This document shows positions 4,392-5,378 of a DNA stretch of 5,378 nucleotides, one piece after another (position 1 is the first letter of the stretch; the number at the start of each line of letters is the position of its first letter). The stretch is from Nitrososphaerales archaeon TH1177 (GTDB taxonomy: Archaea; Thermoproteota; Nitrososphaeria; Nitrososphaerales; Nitrososphaeraceae), in NCBI GenBank assembly GCA_014523515.1, contig JAATVJ010000194.1, positions 1 to 5,378 of the forward strand. Direction: 5' to 3'. The notes beneath the pieces were generated by a model. The model had not been told where the DNA came from. It saw only the letters and a list, made by a program, of their open reading frames with translations, and did not search any database. A program made the position numbers and the translations under genes.

Positions 4392-5315
4392 TTGCTAAAT
4401 TATGATAGGCTATCTAAAAAGCCGTTATTGTTTAGATCCTTTACAGGATTGGAATTATCTGAATTTGATTCCATTTGTCAGGAAGTAGAATCAAAATATC
4501 CAGATTATGAGATAAAACGTTTATCTAGAGAAAAGAAGAGAAGAATAAGATCAATAGGTGCAGGAAGACATTTCAAACATCCAATAAGAGATAGATTTCT
4601 TATGCTTCTTGTATACTATAAACTGTACATAACACATACACTTGCTAGTTTTCTGTTTGATCTAGATCAAAGCAATGTACATAGAGATATACGATATATG
4701 GAACCTGTAGTATCAAGTTGTATTCCGTTACCTCAAAAGTTATACAATATTACAAGAAGGCTAAGAACTGTACAGGAAGTAGAGATATACTTTCCAGGAC
4801 TTAAAGCATTTATAGATTCCACAGAACAGGAGATTCCAAGACCTAAAAACAAGAAGAGGAAGAAAGAGTACTATTCTGGTAAAAAGAAAAGACATACTGT
4901 AAAGACACAATATATGGTCAATAAAGAAGGAAAGATACTGCATAAATCAAATCAGCACAAGAAAGGACGAAAGCATGACTATTCTGTCTACAAAGACGAA
5001 CATCCAATAACACCACCACAGGTTAAAAACTATTTTGACCTTGGATACCATGGAATAGAAAATGACTTTCCTGATCTTAAAGCAATATTACCAGTAAAAA
5101 AGAAACGTAATATTGAACTCACCAAAACAGAAAAGAGATACAACAAAAGACATCGTAGACAGAGAGTAGTTGTAGAACACACTATCTGTAGAATAAAAAA
5201 ATTTGGCATTATGGCAAGCAAATACAGAAATAGACTAAAGAGATATGACGGAATATCTGATATTGTTTCTGGTTTGGTTAACTATAGAATAATACACAGT
5301 AGTACTAGCAGATAA
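4392..5315 (+). CDS. IS5-family DDE transposase
   Basis: A 307-residue transposase that cuts and joins the IS ends in a DDE, two-metal reaction. The N-terminal part (1-60) is basic and opens with LSKKPLLFRSFTGLELSEFD, typical of the IS5/ISL2 group. A helix-turn-helix of the HTH_Tnp_4 type spans about 78-102 (TLASFLFDLDQSNVHRDI). The DDE_Tnp_4-type catalytic domain follows: Asp142 (FIDSTEQEI), the family-typical KEYYSGKKKRHTVKTQ (158-173), Asp216 (YFDLGYHG) and Glu262 (VVEHTICRIKKF). All three acidic residues are present and the frame is unbroken, so the enzyme is probably active. The start is assigned to TTG at 4392 because the conserved N-terminus begins there and no ATG lies in frame before the conserved part; relatives usually have ATG at this point. 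No Shine-Dalgarno site is seen; a weak TATA-like ACTTAAAG at 4348-4355 lies inside the IS. Confidence 0.92.
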   Translation: MLNYDRLSKKPLLFRSFTGLELSEFDSICQEVESKYPDYEIKRLSREKKRRIRSIGAGRHFKHPIRDRFLMLLVYYKLYITHTLASFLFDLDQSNVHRDIRYMEPVVSSCIPLPQKLYNITRRLRTVQEVEIYFPGLKAFIDSTEQEIPRPKNKKRKKEYYSGKKKRHTVKTQYMVNKEGKILHKSNQHKKGRKHDYSVYKDEHPITPPQVKNYFDLGYHGIENDFPDLKAILPVKKKRNIELTKTEKRYNKRHRRQRVVVEHTICRIKKFGIMASKYRNRLKRYDGISDIVSGLVNYRIIHSSTSR

Positions 5316-5357
5316 TAACTGTAATTGAATTGCAATGAAAATATACTGTAGATTTTA

Positions 5358-5378
5358 TCTAATTACGCAAAAGATCTA
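5358..5378. repeat. Right terminal inverted repeat of the IS
   Basis: The reverse complement reads TAGATCTTTTG then CGTAATTAGA and pairs with 4325-4345 at 18 of 21 positions. It runs to the very last base of the window, so a longer repeat or a target duplication beyond cannot be excluded. Confidence 0.8.

Larger units (their letters stand above)
4325..5378 (+). mobile_element. IS5-like insertion sequence (about 1.05 kb), complete or nearly so
   Basis: Imperfect inverted repeats of 21 bases (18 matching) lie at 4325-4345 and 5358-5378 and frame a single full-length transposase gene. The distances from the repeats to the gene are 67 bases on the left and 42 on the right. A total length near 1.05 kb is normal for the ISL2/IS1031/IS427 branches of the IS5 family. 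The outermost TA at each end could be a target duplication, in which case the element proper would be 4327-5376. The window stops exactly at the right repeat, so the right flank and duplication cannot be verified. The IS interrupts a minus-strand gene and is oriented opposite to it. Intact ends and an undamaged frame suggest recent insertion. Confidence 0.82.

Noticed and set aside
4761..4943. Minus-strand open frame of 60 codons inside the transposase gene
   Set aside because: Lies wholly antisense to the conserved DDE domain; its Phe/Leu-rich composition is what the Lys/Arg-rich sense strand produces in reverse.
5030..5221. Minus-strand open frame of 63 codons inside the transposase gene
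   Set aside because: Antisense shadow of the region encoding Asp216 to Glu262; no independent start signals.

Overview
The window looks like chromosomal DNA of an AT-rich archaeon, most likely an ammonia-oxidising thaumarchaeon (Nitrososphaerota) of the Nitrososphaera/Nitrosocosmicus kind. This is inferred from TATA-like boxes about 25-45 bases upstream of starts, the lack of Shine-Dalgarno sites, short or absent leaders, single-domain Usp, CBS and receiver proteins, and long AT-rich gaps. No marker gene proves the assignment.

Layout. Positions 1-179 hold the end of a bacterial-type glyceraldehyde-3-phosphate dehydrogenase gene. A UspA-type universal stress protein follows on the same strand (267-737) with its own promoter. 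A two-CBS-domain protein lies on the opposite strand (1143-1589). Positions 1590-2796 are a 1.2 kb gap with no convincing protein gene. It holds an AAT/AAC simple repeat and two copies of a hairpin element whose left arm reads AAGCCATAGCC. A stand-alone, divergent response-regulator receiver gene (2797-3180) is followed 14 bases later by a third copy of the element. From 3534 to 4324, on the minus strand, are two unrecognised small genes with Asn/Thr-rich or Gln-rich tails. The upstream one appears to be the 3' part of a longer gene broken by a +1 frameshift and by an insertion sequence. The IS (4325 to the window end at 5378) is IS5-like: 21-bp imperfect terminal inverted repeats frame a 307-residue DDE transposase.

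How the parts relate. Usp, CBS and receiver proteins are small sensory or stress-signalling proteins, but each appears to be its own transcription unit, so a shared pathway is not shown. The least explained feature is the hairpin family around the receiver gene. It has a constant left arm, a fixed spacing to a second motif (TAGGAGC) in two copies, and oligo-T tracts in two copies. It could be a palindromic mobile repeat, a small-RNA family or a set of terminators.
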